A stretch of 64,000 nt of DNA from an uncultured Pelagibacteraceae bacterium (lineage in GTDB: Bacteria > Pseudomonadota > Alphaproteobacteria > Pelagibacterales > Pelagibacteraceae): positions 1 through 64,000 of the forward strand of contig CACKFA010000007.1 in the NCBI GenBank assembly GCA_902599335.1. The letters run 5' to 3'. The translations under genes and the position numbers were made by a program. The notes below the pieces were generated by a model. The model had not been told where the DNA came from, ran no database searches, and worked only from the letters and a program-made list of their open reading frames with translations. Shown in pieces: positions 41,607 to 49,891 of this stretch; position 1 is the stretch's first letter, and every line of letters starts with the position of its first letter.

Positions 41607-42968
41607 ATGATAAATAAATTTCCTGATAATTTTTTTTGGGGAACGGCTACTGCAAGTTACCAAATAGAGGGTGCTATAGATAAAGATGGAAAAAGCAAAA
41701 GTATTTGGGATACTTTTACACATACACCTGGAAAAGTAAAAAATAATGAAAACGGAGATACTGCTGTAGACCATTATCATAGATACGAAGAAGATATTGA
41801 GCTGATGGCTAATATTAATTTAAATTCATATAGATTTTCTTTAGCATGGACTAGGATTATCCCTGAAGGGACAGGTAAAATAAATCCTAAAGGAGTAGAT
41901 TTTTATTCAAGGTTGATAGACAAGTGTTTAGAAAAAAATATTGAGCCTTTCATAACTTTATATCATTGGGACCTTCCTCAATCACTGCAAGATAAAGGAG
42001 GTTGGGCAAATAGAGATATAACAAATATATTTTCAGATTATTCAGAGGCTATTGTTAAACATTTTGGAGATAAATGTAATCATTTTATCACATTCAATGA
42101 ACCAGCTGTATTTACTATTTATGGATATGTAGATGGTTACATGGCTCCAGGATACAAGGATTTAGAAAAATATTTTGCATCAATACATAATGTTAATGTT
42201 GCACATGGCACAGCTTTTCAAGCAATGAAATCTTTAAATAATAATATTAAAATCGGTTGTTCACTTAATATGGCCCCATGTATTCCCGCTACAAAATCAA
42301 GTGAAGATATTCATGCAACTAAATTATTTGATACTTATTGGAATAGATCATTTGCCGACCCAATGTATCTTGGAAGATATCCTGAATTACTAATTGATGA
42401 TGTCTCAAAACATATTCAACAAGATGATATGAAAACTATATTTCAAAAAAATGATTTTATAGGATTAAATCATTATCAACATTATAGAATTAAAGCTGAT
42501 AATAATAATTTACTTAAAGCAAGAGGAGCAGTTAATGATGAATTACCTTTTGGTCTTGAAGATAAAGATGCAAAGTTAACTCTTATGGGATGGGAAATTG
42601 TTCCAGATGCTTATTATGATCAAATTATGGATTTAAAAAATAATTATGGAAATCCAGATATTTATTTAACTGAAAACGGTGCTGCATATCCAGATTTAAT
42701 TGAAAAAAATGGAGAAATAAACGACACCGATCGTATTGATTATTTTAAGAAATATTTAAGTGCTGTAAAAAAATCTATTGATAATGGAGCTAAAGTTAAA
42801 AGCTACTTTGCATGGACATTCATGGATAATTTTGAATGGGCGTTAGGATTTGAAAAGAGATTTGGAATAGTACATGTTGATTTTAAAACTTTAAAAAGAA
42901 CACCCAAAAAATCGTACTATTTTTTCAGAAAGCTTGTAGAACAAAATTCAATTCCGTTAAATTTTTAA
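41607..42968 (+). CDS. GH1 family beta-glucosidase
   Basis: The 453-residue enzyme is full length for GH1: FFWGTATASYQIEGA at the N-terminus, LYHWDLPQSLQDKGGW, the acid/base Glu in FITFNEPAVF, the nucleophile Glu in IYLTENGAA (the I/V-T-E-N-G motif), and AWTFMDNFEWALGFEKRFG. It hydrolyses beta-glucosides or beta-galactosides in the cytosol. It abuts the GH4 gene. Having both an alpha- and a beta-acting enzyme suggests several imported disaccharides or glycosides. Confidence 0.92.
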   Translation: MINKFPDNFFWGTATASYQIEGAIDKDGKSKSIWDTFTHTPGKVKNNENGDTAVDHYHRYEEDIELMANINLNSYRFSLAWTRIIPEGTGKINPKGVDFYSRLIDKCLEKNIEPFITLYHWDLPQSLQDKGGWANRDITNIFSDYSEAIVKHFGDKCNHFITFNEPAVFTIYGYVDGYMAPGYKDLEKYFASIHNVNVAHGTAFQAMKSLNNNIKIGCSLNMAPCIPATKSSEDIHATKLFDTYWNRSFADPMYLGRYPELLIDDVSKHIQQDDMKTIFQKNDFIGLNHYQHYRIKADNNNLLKARGAVNDELPFGLEDKDAKLTLMGWEIVPDAYYDQIMDLKNNYGNPDIYLTENGAAYPDLIEKNGEINDTDRIDYFKKYLSAVKKSIDNGAKVKSYFAWTFMDNFEWALGFEKRFGIVHVDFKTLKRTPKKSYYFFRKLVEQNSIPLNF

Positions 42969-43007
42969 TTTATTAAATCTAAATAAAAACTTACTAAAAA
43001 AGATAAA

Positions 43008-44084
43008 TTATTTAAAAGCTAAATTATTTTCGTCAAATAAATGACATTTATTTAGATCAAAACTTAAGCTTAAATTGTCTCCAATATTAGCTGAATTCTC
43101 ACCATCTGTTTGAACAACTAATGGTTCTCCATCTTTCTCTAAATATAGAAATGTAGATGAGCCTAATTTTTCAATTACAAATACCTTACTATTCCAGCAT
43201 TTTTCACCAGTATTGATTAAGATATGTTCAGGTCTGATACCAATCTTTACACTATCGCCAGGTGAAACTTTATCTGAAGTTTTTGGAACAATAATTTTTC
43301 CTTGTCCTGAAATTTCAACTTCGGTTCCAGAGCTATTAGAGCTTATAACTTTAGAATTGATAAAGTTCATCTTTGGCGAACCAATAAAACCACCAACAAA
43401 TAAATTTTCTGGTTCATTGTATAATTTTAAAGGTGATCCTTTTTGAGATACTATTCCATGATCTAATACAACTATGTCATCTGCAAGTGTCATTGCTTCA
43501 GTTTGATCGTGAGTAACATAAATCATCGTTGCATTTAATTGATCATGTAATTTAGCAAGCTCTACTCTCATCTGAACTCTTAAAGCTGCATCTAAATTAG
43601 ATAAAGGTTCATCAAATAAAAATACTTTTGGCTTTCTTGTAATTGCTCTACCAATTGCAACTCTTTGTCTTTGTCCTCCTGACAATTGTTTTGGTTTTCT
43701 CCCCAAGTATTCTTCAATTTGAAGAATTTTAGCAGCCTCCATAACTCTCTCTGTAATTTCTTCTCTAGATTTTTTTTCAATCTCTAAACCAAAAGCCATG
43801 TTATCGAACACTGTCATGTGTGGATACAAAGCATATGATTGAAAGACCATTGCTATATTTCTTTCTGATGGTGGAAGATCATTAATAACTTGTCCATCAA
43901 TTGAAATTGTTCCTGAGTTAACCTCTTCTAAACCAGCAATCATTCTTAGCATTGTTGATTTACCACAGCCACTTGGTCCAACAAATACAGTGAAAGATTC
44001 ACTTTTAATTTCTAAAGATACATCTTTGATTACATGTGTGGACCCAAAAGATTTATTAATTTTCGAAATATTTATCTCTGCCAT
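43008..44084 (-). CDS. Sugar ABC transporter ATP-binding protein (UgpC/MsmX-like)
   Basis: The 358-residue ATPase has Walker A GPSGCGKST (about 37-45), FQSYALYPHMTVFDNMAFGL, signature LSGGQRQRVAIGRA, Walker B FLFDEPLSNLDA, and a C-terminal MalK-type OB domain with KIGIRPEHI (regulatory/TOBE). It should energise the permeases at 38503-40275 although it is on the opposite strand, converging on the GH1 gene. Such ATPases can be shared by several importers. A 253-base spacer follows its start. Confidence 0.9.
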   Translation of the reverse strand: MAEINISKINKSFGSTHVIKDVSLEIKSESFTVFVGPSGCGKSTMLRMIAGLEEVNSGTISIDGQVINDLPPSERNIAMVFQSYALYPHMTVFDNMAFGLEIEKKSREEITERVMEAAKILQIEEYLGRKPKQLSGGQRQRVAIGRAITRKPKVFLFDEPLSNLDAALRVQMRVELAKLHDQLNATMIYVTHDQTEAMTLADDIVVLDHGIVSQKGSPLKLYNEPENLFVGGFIGSPKMNFINSKVISSNSSGTEVEISGQGKIIVPKTSDKVSPGDSVKIGIRPEHILINTGEKCWNSKVFVIEKLGSSTFLYLEKDGEPLVVQTDGENSANIGDNLSLSFDLNKCHLFDENNLAFK

Positions 44085-44284
44085 CTTAAGTTAATATTAT
44101 TTTTAAGTATTTATTAATAACCTCTAGTTTAAACTTAAGTTCTATTAAAATTTAAAATAAAAATAAATCTATATATAAAGGTGTACAACTAATACGAAAA
44201 TTTAAAATACTATCTCAAGTTGTAATTTTTCAAATTTTAATTTTAAATTAATATATTTAAAATCCACATAACTAATATTTAATT

Positions 44285-44312
44285 TTTTCATTAATTATTT
44301 TTCTTCTATAAT
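44285..44312 (+). promoter_or_regulatory. Promoter of the GYD-domain gene
   Basis: A perfect TATAAT (44307-44312) is preceded 16 bases upstream by TTTTCA (44285-44290). The leader to the ATG at 44338 is short and contains AGGAGG. The rest of the 44085-44337 spacer is AT-rich, with a CTTAAGTT/AACTTAAG inverted pair near the ATPase start and no gene. Confidence 0.55.
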
Positions 44313-44337
44313 GTTACTTTGTAAGTAGGAGGTAACT

Positions 44338-44664
44338 ATGGCTAAATTTATAGTAATGGGCAATTATACAGCTCAAGCTTTTAAAGGATTTATAGGTAAT
44401 CCAGATCAAGACAGGGCTGCAGCAGCTACTGCTTTATCAGAGGCAGTAGGAGGAAAGATGGAATCATTTATGATCACAAGAGGAGCTTATGATTTTGTAG
44501 GAGTTGTGAGTGGTAGTATTGGATTTGAAGGTGCAGCAGCAGTTAAGCTAGCAGTTGAAGCTTCTGGAGCTATAACAAATTTTACCATATTAGAGGAAAT
44601 GGATATGGGTAAAGCTGCTGGCATGGCATCAAAAGCTATGGCTAATTATAAACCAGCAGGTTAA
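44338..44664 (+). CDS. GYD domain protein
   Basis: The 108-residue protein matches the GYD family: KFIVMGNYTAQAFKGFIGNPDQDRAAAA, then the signature GAYDFVGVVSG (about 48-58), a small ferredoxin-like fold. Function in bacteria is unknown; members are small cytosolic proteins thought to bind small molecules or regulate enzymes. It has an unusually strong Shine-Dalgarno (AGGAGG) and a consensus -10, suggesting high expression. A hairpin separates it from moaA. Confidence 0.82.
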   Translation: MAKFIVMGNYTAQAFKGFIGNPDQDRAAAATALSEAVGGKMESFMITRGAYDFVGVVSGSIGFEGAAAVKLAVEASGAITNFTILEEMDMGKAAGMASKAMANYKPAG

Positions 44665-44673
44665 AGCTAGATT

Positions 44674-44726
44674 TTAAGTTAATTCTATCATGATTAAATT
44701 TATTAATTATGATAGCTTTAACTTAA
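44674..44726 (+). promoter_or_regulatory. Long hairpin abutting the moaA start codon
   Basis: TTAAGTTAA (44674-44682) pairs with TTAACTTAA (44718-44726), and CTATCAT (44685-44691) with ATGATAG (44709-44715), separated by a 2+2 internal loop and a 17-base loop. The 3' arm ends at the base before the moaA ATG, and moaA has no Shine-Dalgarno. It could end the GYD transcript or regulate moaA translation. Confidence 0.7.
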
Positions 44727-45719
44727 ATGAAAATATTAAGAGATAGTTTTGGTAGGTCTTTTCCTTATATAAGACTTTCGATTACCGATGTATGTAATTT
44801 TAAGTGTGGGTATTGTTTACCTAATGGTTATCAAGTTGATAAGAGTGATAATAGAAAATTTCTTCACTTAGAGGAAATCAGGCGTCTAGCAAAAGTTTTT
44901 TCAAAATTGGGTGTTTGCAAAATTAGACTTACCGGAGGCGAACCAACAGTAAGAAAAGATTTTTTTGATATAATCAAGATCTTAAAAAATGAGGCTGGAA
45001 TTAAAAAAGTTGTAATTACCACAAACGGTTATCACTTAGATGAAAAAGCAAGGATGTTAGTAGATAGTGGCTTAAACGGCATTAATATTAGCATTGATAG
45101 TCTAGATAGAAATACATTCAAAAATGTTACAGGTCACGATCGATTACCAGAGATTTTAAAAGGAATTAATATTCTACAAGATTTAAATTTTGAAAATATT
45201 AAGATTAATGCAGTTCTTTTAAATAGAATAAATGCATCAGAAAAAGATTTTGAGTCTTGGGGAGAATTTATAAAGAAGAATAAAGTAGATTTTCGATATA
45301 TAGAACTAATGCAAACAGGCGATAACCTAGATTATTTTAAAAAATATCATGTATCTTCAAAAATTTTCAAAGATTACTTAAATAAAAATAATTGGATTTA
45401 TCAAACCTTAGGTAAAGATGCAGGGCCGTCACTAAATTATATCAATCCAGAATACAAAGGGAAATTTGGAATTATAGCGCCCTACTCTAAAGATTTTTGT
45501 AGAAGCTGTAACAGATTAAGAATTACATCAAGAGGAGATCTTAGATTATGCCTATTTGGAAATACTGGAATAAGTATAAGACATTTATTACAAAAAGATG
45601 ATCAAATTGAAGAATTACAAGATCTTATAATGGGTCAAATGAAATTTAAAAAAGAATCTCACCATTTGGAACTAGGCGAAACTGGTTTAACTAAAAATTT
45701 ATCTACCATGGGTGGCTAA
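44727..45719 (+). CDS. moaA: GTP 3',8-cyclase MoaA
   Basis: The 330-residue radical SAM enzyme has the N-terminal cluster Cys residues C-x3-C-x2-C in DVCNFKCGYC (C23, C27, C30), the RLTGGEPTVR motif, the second [4Fe-4S] cluster in CRSCNRLRITSRGDLRLCLFG, and the C-terminal double glycine (STMGG) that acts in cyclisation. With MoaC it turns GTP into cyclic pyranopterin monophosphate, the first step of molybdenum cofactor synthesis. It overlaps moaC by 1 base, and the whole moaA-C-D-E run is tightly coupled. Confidence 0.95.
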   Translation: MKILRDSFGRSFPYIRLSITDVCNFKCGYCLPNGYQVDKSDNRKFLHLEEIRRLAKVFSKLGVCKIRLTGGEPTVRKDFFDIIKILKNEAGIKKVVITTNGYHLDEKARMLVDSGLNGINISIDSLDRNTFKNVTGHDRLPEILKGINILQDLNFENIKINAVLLNRINASEKDFESWGEFIKKNKVDFRYIELMQTGDNLDYFKKYHVSSKIFKDYLNKNNWIYQTLGKDAGPSLNYINPEYKGKFGIIAPYSKDFCRSCNRLRITSRGDLRLCLFGNTGISIRHLLQKDDQIEELQDLIMGQMKFKKESHHLELGETGLTKNLSTMGG

Positions 45720-46264
45720 TGTCAAAATTAAAAATTATTAATCAAGAAGAGCTTAAAGATTGGGCGAAAGAAATATTTCAAAAAAACTCTTTCAATATGG
45801 TTGATGTTTCTTCAAAAAAAGAAACTTTTAGAAGAGCACTTGCATCAGGTAAAATTTATGTTGGAAAAGAGGTTCTTGATCTAATTAAAAATAAGAAAAT
45901 GCCTAAAGGAGATCCTATTACTTTAGCTGAGGTATCAGCTGTGTTGGGTGTAAAAAAAACAAGTGAACTTATTCCTCTTTGTCACCCACTTCCAATTGAC
46001 CATACGGCTACTAAAATAATTATGAATGAATTAGACGGTTCATTAGAAGTGTTTTGCGTAGTTTCTGCAGTAGCAAAAACAGGTGTTGAAATGGAAGCTA
46101 TAATGGGTGTTAACTCTGCCTTAATCACAATTTACGATTTAAGCAAAATAGTAAATCCACATCTTAAAATTGATAACGTAAAATTATTAATTAAAGAAGG
46201 TGGAAAAAGTGGATTATGGAAAAACCCTGATGGTCTCCCAGATTTTTTAAAAAATATTTTTTAA
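45719..46264 (+). CDS. moaC: Cyclic pyranopterin monophosphate synthase MoaC
   Basis: The 181-residue protein has the MoaC signature: MVDVSSKKETFRRALASGKI, the GDPITLAEVSAVLGVKKTSELIPLCHPLPIDHT stretch with the active-site His, and AVAKTGVEMEAIMGVNSALITIYDL. It converts the MoaA product to cPMP. It overlaps moaA and moaD by 1 base each. Confidence 0.95.
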   Translation: MSKLKIINQEELKDWAKEIFQKNSFNMVDVSSKKETFRRALASGKIYVGKEVLDLIKNKKMPKGDPITLAEVSAVLGVKKTSELIPLCHPLPIDHTATKIIMNELDGSLEVFCVVSAVAKTGVEMEAIMGVNSALITIYDLSKIVNPHLKIDNVKLLIKEGGKSGLWKNPDGLPDFLKNIF

Positions 46265-46533
46265 TGAAAATATCAGTTGAACTATTTGGCGCAGCTAGAG
46301 AATTTAGTACTAAATCCCATTTAGACTTTGAATTAATTGAAAATTCCTCAATAAAGGATCTTAGAAACCAAATGATAGAGTTTATTGATATAAAATTTAA
46401 AGGAAATGAAACTTTTAAAAAAATTATTAAATCATCAGCTTTTTGTTCGTCTGATGATAAAATTGTCTCAGACAATTATAAAATAGTTAAAAAACAAAAC
46501 TTTAGCATTATACCTCCTATAGGAGGCGGTTAA
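46264..46533 (+). CDS. moaD: Molybdopterin synthase small subunit MoaD
   Basis: The 89-residue ubiquitin-like protein ends in IPPIGGG, the exposed Gly-Gly tail that becomes a thiocarboxylate and donates sulfur. The start KISVELFGAAREF is typical. It is one residue longer (extra Gly) than the strict -GG ending. It overlaps moaE by 1 base. Confidence 0.93.
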   Translation: MKISVELFGAAREFSTKSHLDFELIENSSIKDLRNQMIEFIDIKFKGNETFKKIIKSSAFCSSDDKIVSDNYKIVKKQNFSIIPPIGGG

Positions 46534-46979
46534 TGCTACATACTAAAATTATTGATGCTTCAAAAAATGAGAAGATAGAAATTTCAAAAGCAGAAAATTT
46601 TTTAAGTCAATCGAAATTTGGTGCTGTAATATATTTTGTTGGGACTGTAAGAGATTTAAATGAAAATAAAACAGTTACTGGTATTACCTATGATGCCAAA
46701 GAAAGTATGGTTATAAAAAGTTTTGAAGAAATTTATAAAGAAGCTGACAACAAGCTAAATATTAAAGAAAAAGCAGTATTTATTGAGCATGTTAAAGGAT
46801 ATGTGGGTTTAAAAGAAAAAAGCATCATTATTGGTGTAGCTTGTAAACATAGAGATCAAGCTTTTGTGTTATCTAGATATATAATTGAAGAAATTAAAAA
46901 AAGATCTCCTATTTGGAAAAAAGAACATTATGAAAATGAGGACAGTGAGTGGTTAAAAGGAATATCTCTAAATAATTAA
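46533..46979 (+). CDS. moaE: Molybdopterin synthase large subunit MoaE
   Basis: The 148-residue protein has VGTVRDLNENKTVTGITYDAKESM (about 35-58), EHVKGYVGLKEKSIIIGVACKHRDQAF and IKKRSPIWKKEHYENEDSEWL, the MoaE hallmarks including the catalytic Lys (KRSPIWKKE). With MoaD it inserts two sulfurs into cPMP to make molybdopterin. It is one base before msrP. Confidence 0.95.
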   Translation: MLHTKIIDASKNEKIEISKAENFLSQSKFGAVIYFVGTVRDLNENKTVTGITYDAKESMVIKSFEEIYKEADNKLNIKEKAVFIEHVKGYVGLKEKSIIIGVACKHRDQAFVLSRYIIEEIKKRSPIWKKEHYENEDSEWLKGISLNN

Positions 46980-46980
46980 A

Positions 46981-47886
46981 ATGATAAAATTTAAAAATTC
47001 AGAAATTACACCAGAGAATATTTATAAAAAAAGAAGATCTTTCATTAAATCTGTAGGTCTCGGTGCAAGCACATTAGCAATGTCGAGTATACCCTTTTTA
47101 AATAAATCTTTAGCAAGTGAGAGAGATAAATTAACGAGTTATAAAGACATAACGACTTATAATAATTATTATGAGTTTGGAACATCAAAGAGTGATCCTT
47201 ATAGAAACTCTCAAATATTTAAAACAACTCCTTGGGATATAGCTATTGAGGGTGAAGTTGAAAAACCAATAAAATTATCTATGGAAGAAATCTCAGAAAT
47301 GTTTATTTCTGAAGAAAGAATATATCGATTAAGATGTGTTGAGGGTTGGTCTATGGTTATTCCATGGATGGGCTTTTCTTTGAGCAAATTACTATCAAAA
47401 GTAAATCCAACTAATAAAGCAAAATTTGTTGAATTTGAAAGTGTATATGACCCTGCACAAATGAAAGGTCAAAGATACCCTGTTTTAAACTGGCCTTACA
47501 ATGAAGGTTTAAGAATTGATGAAGCTATGCATCCTTTGACAACAGTTGTGACAGGTTTATATGGTAAAAAACTGCCTAATCAAAACGGAGCACCACTAAG
47601 AATTTTTATTCCATGGAAGTATGGTTTTAAAAGTGCAAAAGCTATTGTTAAAATTAAATTTGTTGAAAACATGCCTACCTCATCATGGATGTGGGCTTCA
47701 CCTAGAGAGTATGGATTTTACTCAAATGTTAACCCTAATGTTGATCACCCAAGATGGTCTCAAGCAACTGAAAGAATAATAGGTGAAGGTATTTGGGCGC
47801 CTAGAGTAAAGACCTTAATGTTTAATGGTTATGGAGATGAAGTAGCAAGTTTATATACTGGTATGGATTTGAAAAAGTACTTTTAA
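46981..47886 (+). CDS. msrP: Periplasmic methionine-sulfoxide reductase, molybdoenzyme subunit MsrP
   Basis: The 301-residue protein has a Tat signal (KKRRSFIKSVG, R18-R19), a molybdenum-coordinating Cys in YRLRCVEGWSMVIPWMGF (C119) and the sulfite-oxidase-fold motifs KFVEFESVYDP, YNEGLRIDEAMHPLTTV and PWKYGFKSAKAIVKI. It repairs oxidised methionine in periplasmic proteins. It requires the molybdopterin made by the upstream moa genes and receives electrons from MsrQ downstream (1-base overlap). Confidence 0.94.
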   Translation: MIKFKNSEITPENIYKKRRSFIKSVGLGASTLAMSSIPFLNKSLASERDKLTSYKDITTYNNYYEFGTSKSDPYRNSQIFKTTPWDIAIEGEVEKPIKLSMEEISEMFISEERIYRLRCVEGWSMVIPWMGFSLSKLLSKVNPTNKAKFVEFESVYDPAQMKGQRYPVLNWPYNEGLRIDEAMHPLTTVVTGLYGKKLPNQNGAPLRIFIPWKYGFKSAKAIVKIKFVENMPTSSWMWASPREYGFYSNVNPNVDHPRWSQATERIIGEGIWAPRVKTLMFNGYGDEVASLYTGMDLKKYF

Positions 47887-48464
47887 TGATAAAGTATTTT
47901 AAGTCGAGTATTTTCATATTAAGTACAATTCCATTTTTAATTATAATTTATAAAATTTTTTTTAATAAATTAGGACCAGAACCAGTAAAAGAAATAACTC
48001 ATTTTACAGGAGAATGGACTTTAATTTTTATTTGTTTAACCTTAGCAATGAGTCCTTTAAAAAAATTAACTAATTTAAATTTTTGGGTAAAAGGAAGAAG
48101 AATGTTGGGATTATTTGTTTTTTTTTATGCATCATTACATCTATTAACTTACGTAGGCATAGACTACAGATTTAGCTGGCAACCAATCTTTGATGATGTT
48201 GTTAAAAAAAAATATATTTTTGTTGGATTTGCAGCTTGGTTGTTACTAATACCACTTACATTAACTTCATCTCAAAAAATGATGATGTTACTTAAGCAAA
48301 ATTGGAAAAAATTACACAGATTAATCTATGTTATTGCAATTTTAGGTTCTTTACATTTTATTTGGTTATCCAAAACTATATATTTTAAACCTTTAATTTA
48401 CTTTGTGATAATAACAATTTTACTATTTTTAAGAGTAAACTTTAAAAGGATATTTTATAAATGA
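47886..48464 (+). CDS. msrQ: MsrPQ heme-binding membrane subunit MsrQ
   Basis: The 192-residue membrane protein has six predicted helices and the YedZ/MsrQ landmarks: ITHFTGEWTLIFICLTLAMSPL, RRMLGLFVFFYASLHLLTYV and LHRLIYVIAILGSLHFIW, with histidines that ligate heme b. It passes quinone-pool electrons to MsrP. It overlaps msrP by 1 base and the XdhC-N gene by 4 bases. Confidence 0.93.
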   Translation: MIKYFKSSIFILSTIPFLIIIYKIFFNKLGPEPVKEITHFTGEWTLIFICLTLAMSPLKKLTNLNFWVKGRRMLGLFVFFYASLHLLTYVGIDYRFSWQPIFDDVVKKKYIFVGFAAWLLLIPLTLTSSQKMMMLLKQNWKKLHRLIYVIAILGSLHFIWLSKTIYFKPLIYFVIITILLFLRVNFKRIFYK

Positions 48465-48790
48465 GTAATTTTACCGAAAAAAAAATATTTGAAGAAGCTG
48501 ATAATTGGTTAAAAAAAAATAAAAGAGTTTCATTAGCAACTGTTGTTCAAACATGGGGTTCATCACCATTAGGGGTAGGTAGTAGAATGATAGTAAGTGA
48601 AGATGGAAATTTTTTAGGATCCGTATCTGGGGGATGTGTTGAGGCTAAAGTTGTTGAGGAATGTATATCTCTAATTAAAAATAAAAAAGTTTGTAAAAAA
48701 ATAGATTTTAAAGTTTCAAATGAAAATGCATGGGAAATAGGTTTAGCTTGTGGGGGCGATATTTCAATTTATATTGAAGAAATTAAGTAA
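48461..48790 (+). CDS. XdhC/CoxI N-terminal domain protein
   Basis: The 109-residue protein is the XdhC_CoxI domain alone: SLATVVQTWGSSPLGVGSRMIVSEDGNFLGSVSGGCVEAKVVEECI. XdhC proteins load sulfurated molybdenum cofactor into xanthine-dehydrogenase or CO-dehydrogenase family enzymes. The Rossmann half is a separate gene overlapping by 1 base (TAATG), so the usual two-domain protein is split in two. Confidence 0.88.
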   Translation: MSNFTEKKIFEEADNWLKKNKRVSLATVVQTWGSSPLGVGSRMIVSEDGNFLGSVSGGCVEAKVVEECISLIKNKKVCKKIDFKVSNENAWEIGLACGGDISIYIEEIK

Positions 48791-49476
48791 TGAAAATTGA
48801 AATAATTAGAGAAACTTTAAAAAATAAATCTTTAAAAAAAGAATTTGCACTTATTACAAATTTAATTAGTGGAGATAGTGAAATATTTATTCCTGGAAGA
48901 AATCTTACTGGGATGTTTTCAAAATATTTTGACGAAATAGAAAAAAAATTTCATTCAAACAAAAGTGGTATAATAGAAAATTCAGAAATATTCGTTCAAA
49001 TATTTAAAAATCCAATCAAAGTAATCATTGTAGGTGCTGGCGATATATCAATGTATTTAATTGATTTTGCAAAAAATTTAAATTTTGAGATTATTATTGT
49101 TGATCCAAGGGGATCTTTTGCATCTAAAGAAAGGTTTCCAGATACAAAAATTATAAATAAATGGCCTAATGAAGCGTTTAATGAAATAGAAACTAATTCA
49201 AAGACAGCTTTGGTTACTTTAACTCATGATCCAAAAATTGATGATTCTGCATTACAATATGCATTAAAAAATAATTTTTTTTATATTGGTGCTTTAGGAA
49301 GTAAAAAAACACATGAAAAAAGATGTTTTAGATTGATAGAGGCCGGCTTTAAAAAATCTGATGTAGAGATAATAAATGGACCAATTGGTATTAAATTGGG
49401 AGGAAAATCTCCATCTGAAATAGCATTATCTATTATTTCACAAATTGTTTCTGAAAAATATAAAAATAAAGTATGA
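48790..49476 (+). CDS. XdhC Rossmann-domain protein
   Basis: The 228-residue protein has the XdhC_C Rossmann fold: VIIVGAGDISMYLIDFAKNLNFEIIIVDPR (about 77-106), LTHDPKIDDSALQYAL and the FYIGALGSKKTHEKRCFRLIEAGF ending. It completes the split XdhC with the upstream gene. No molybdenum hydroxylase subunit is in the window, so the client enzyme must be elsewhere or substrate-specific. Confidence 0.88.
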   Translation: MKIEIIRETLKNKSLKKEFALITNLISGDSEIFIPGRNLTGMFSKYFDEIEKKFHSNKSGIIENSEIFVQIFKNPIKVIIVGAGDISMYLIDFAKNLNFEIIIVDPRGSFASKERFPDTKIINKWPNEAFNEIETNSKTALVTLTHDPKIDDSALQYALKNNFFYIGALGSKKTHEKRCFRLIEAGFKKSDVEIINGPIGIKLGGKSPSEIALSIISQIVSEKYKNKV

Positions 49477-49478
49477 AT

Positions 49479-49832
49479 TTATTTATTTTCTTGATCGTTA
49501 TCTACTACTAAGCAAATTTCAGATTTTGTTAAAAATCTTTTTCCTGTACCGTTGTCCAATGAAAACATTCCTCCAATACCACTCACAGCATCTATAGTTA
49601 AATCTGTATGTTTCCATTTTTCATATTGATCACCATTCATATAAAAAGGTACTCCTCCAATTTCACCAAGTTTTACATCATTATCTCCAAGTGGAAATTC
49701 ACCCTCTGGAAAACACATTGGTGCACTTCCATCACAACAACCTCCCGACTGATGGAACATTAATTTTTCCCCATATCTTGCTTGAAGTTCAGATAAAAGA
49801 TTTAAGGCTGATTTTGTTGCAGATACTTTCAT
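49479..49832 (-). CDS. DUF779 family protein
   Basis: The protein matches DUF779: ATKSALNLLSELQARYGEKLMFHQSGGCCDGSAPMCFPEGEF and VPFYMNGDQYEKWKHTDLTIDAVSGIGGMFSL. I start at ATG 49832 (MKVSATKSAL; 117 residues), since the first ATG at 49850 lies inside a hairpin arm. The Cys pair (GGCCDG) may bind metal. DUF779 genes are commonly neighbours of aldehyde dehydrogenases, as here. The function is unknown but likely accessory to the aldehyde dehydrogenase. Confidence 0.85.
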   Translation of the reverse strand: MKVSATKSALNLLSELQARYGEKLMFHQSGGCCDGSAPMCFPEGEFPLGDNDVKLGEIGGVPFYMNGDQYEKWKHTDLTIDAVSGIGGMFSLDNGTGKRFLTKSEICLVVDNDQENK

Positions 49833-49843
49833 TTTTAATGTCC

Positions 49844-49868
49844 GGCCCATGAATTAGAATCATGGGCC
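49844..49868 (-). promoter_or_regulatory. Perfect inverted repeat between aldehyde dehydrogenase and DUF779 genes
   Basis: GGCCCATGA (49844-49852) and TCATGGGCC (49860-49868) form a 9-pair perfect stem with a 7-base loop, lying between the aldehyde dehydrogenase stop (49892) and the DUF779 start. There is no following U-tract, so it is an mRNA-processing, attenuation or protein-binding element. Confidence 0.75.
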
Positions 49869-49891
49869 AGTATATATTATTGTATGTTATA

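Noticed and set aside
48461-49476. A frameshift splitting a single xdhC gene
   Set aside because: The two frames overlap as TAATG with a proper start, and each half is a complete domain, so two genes are more likely than an error.
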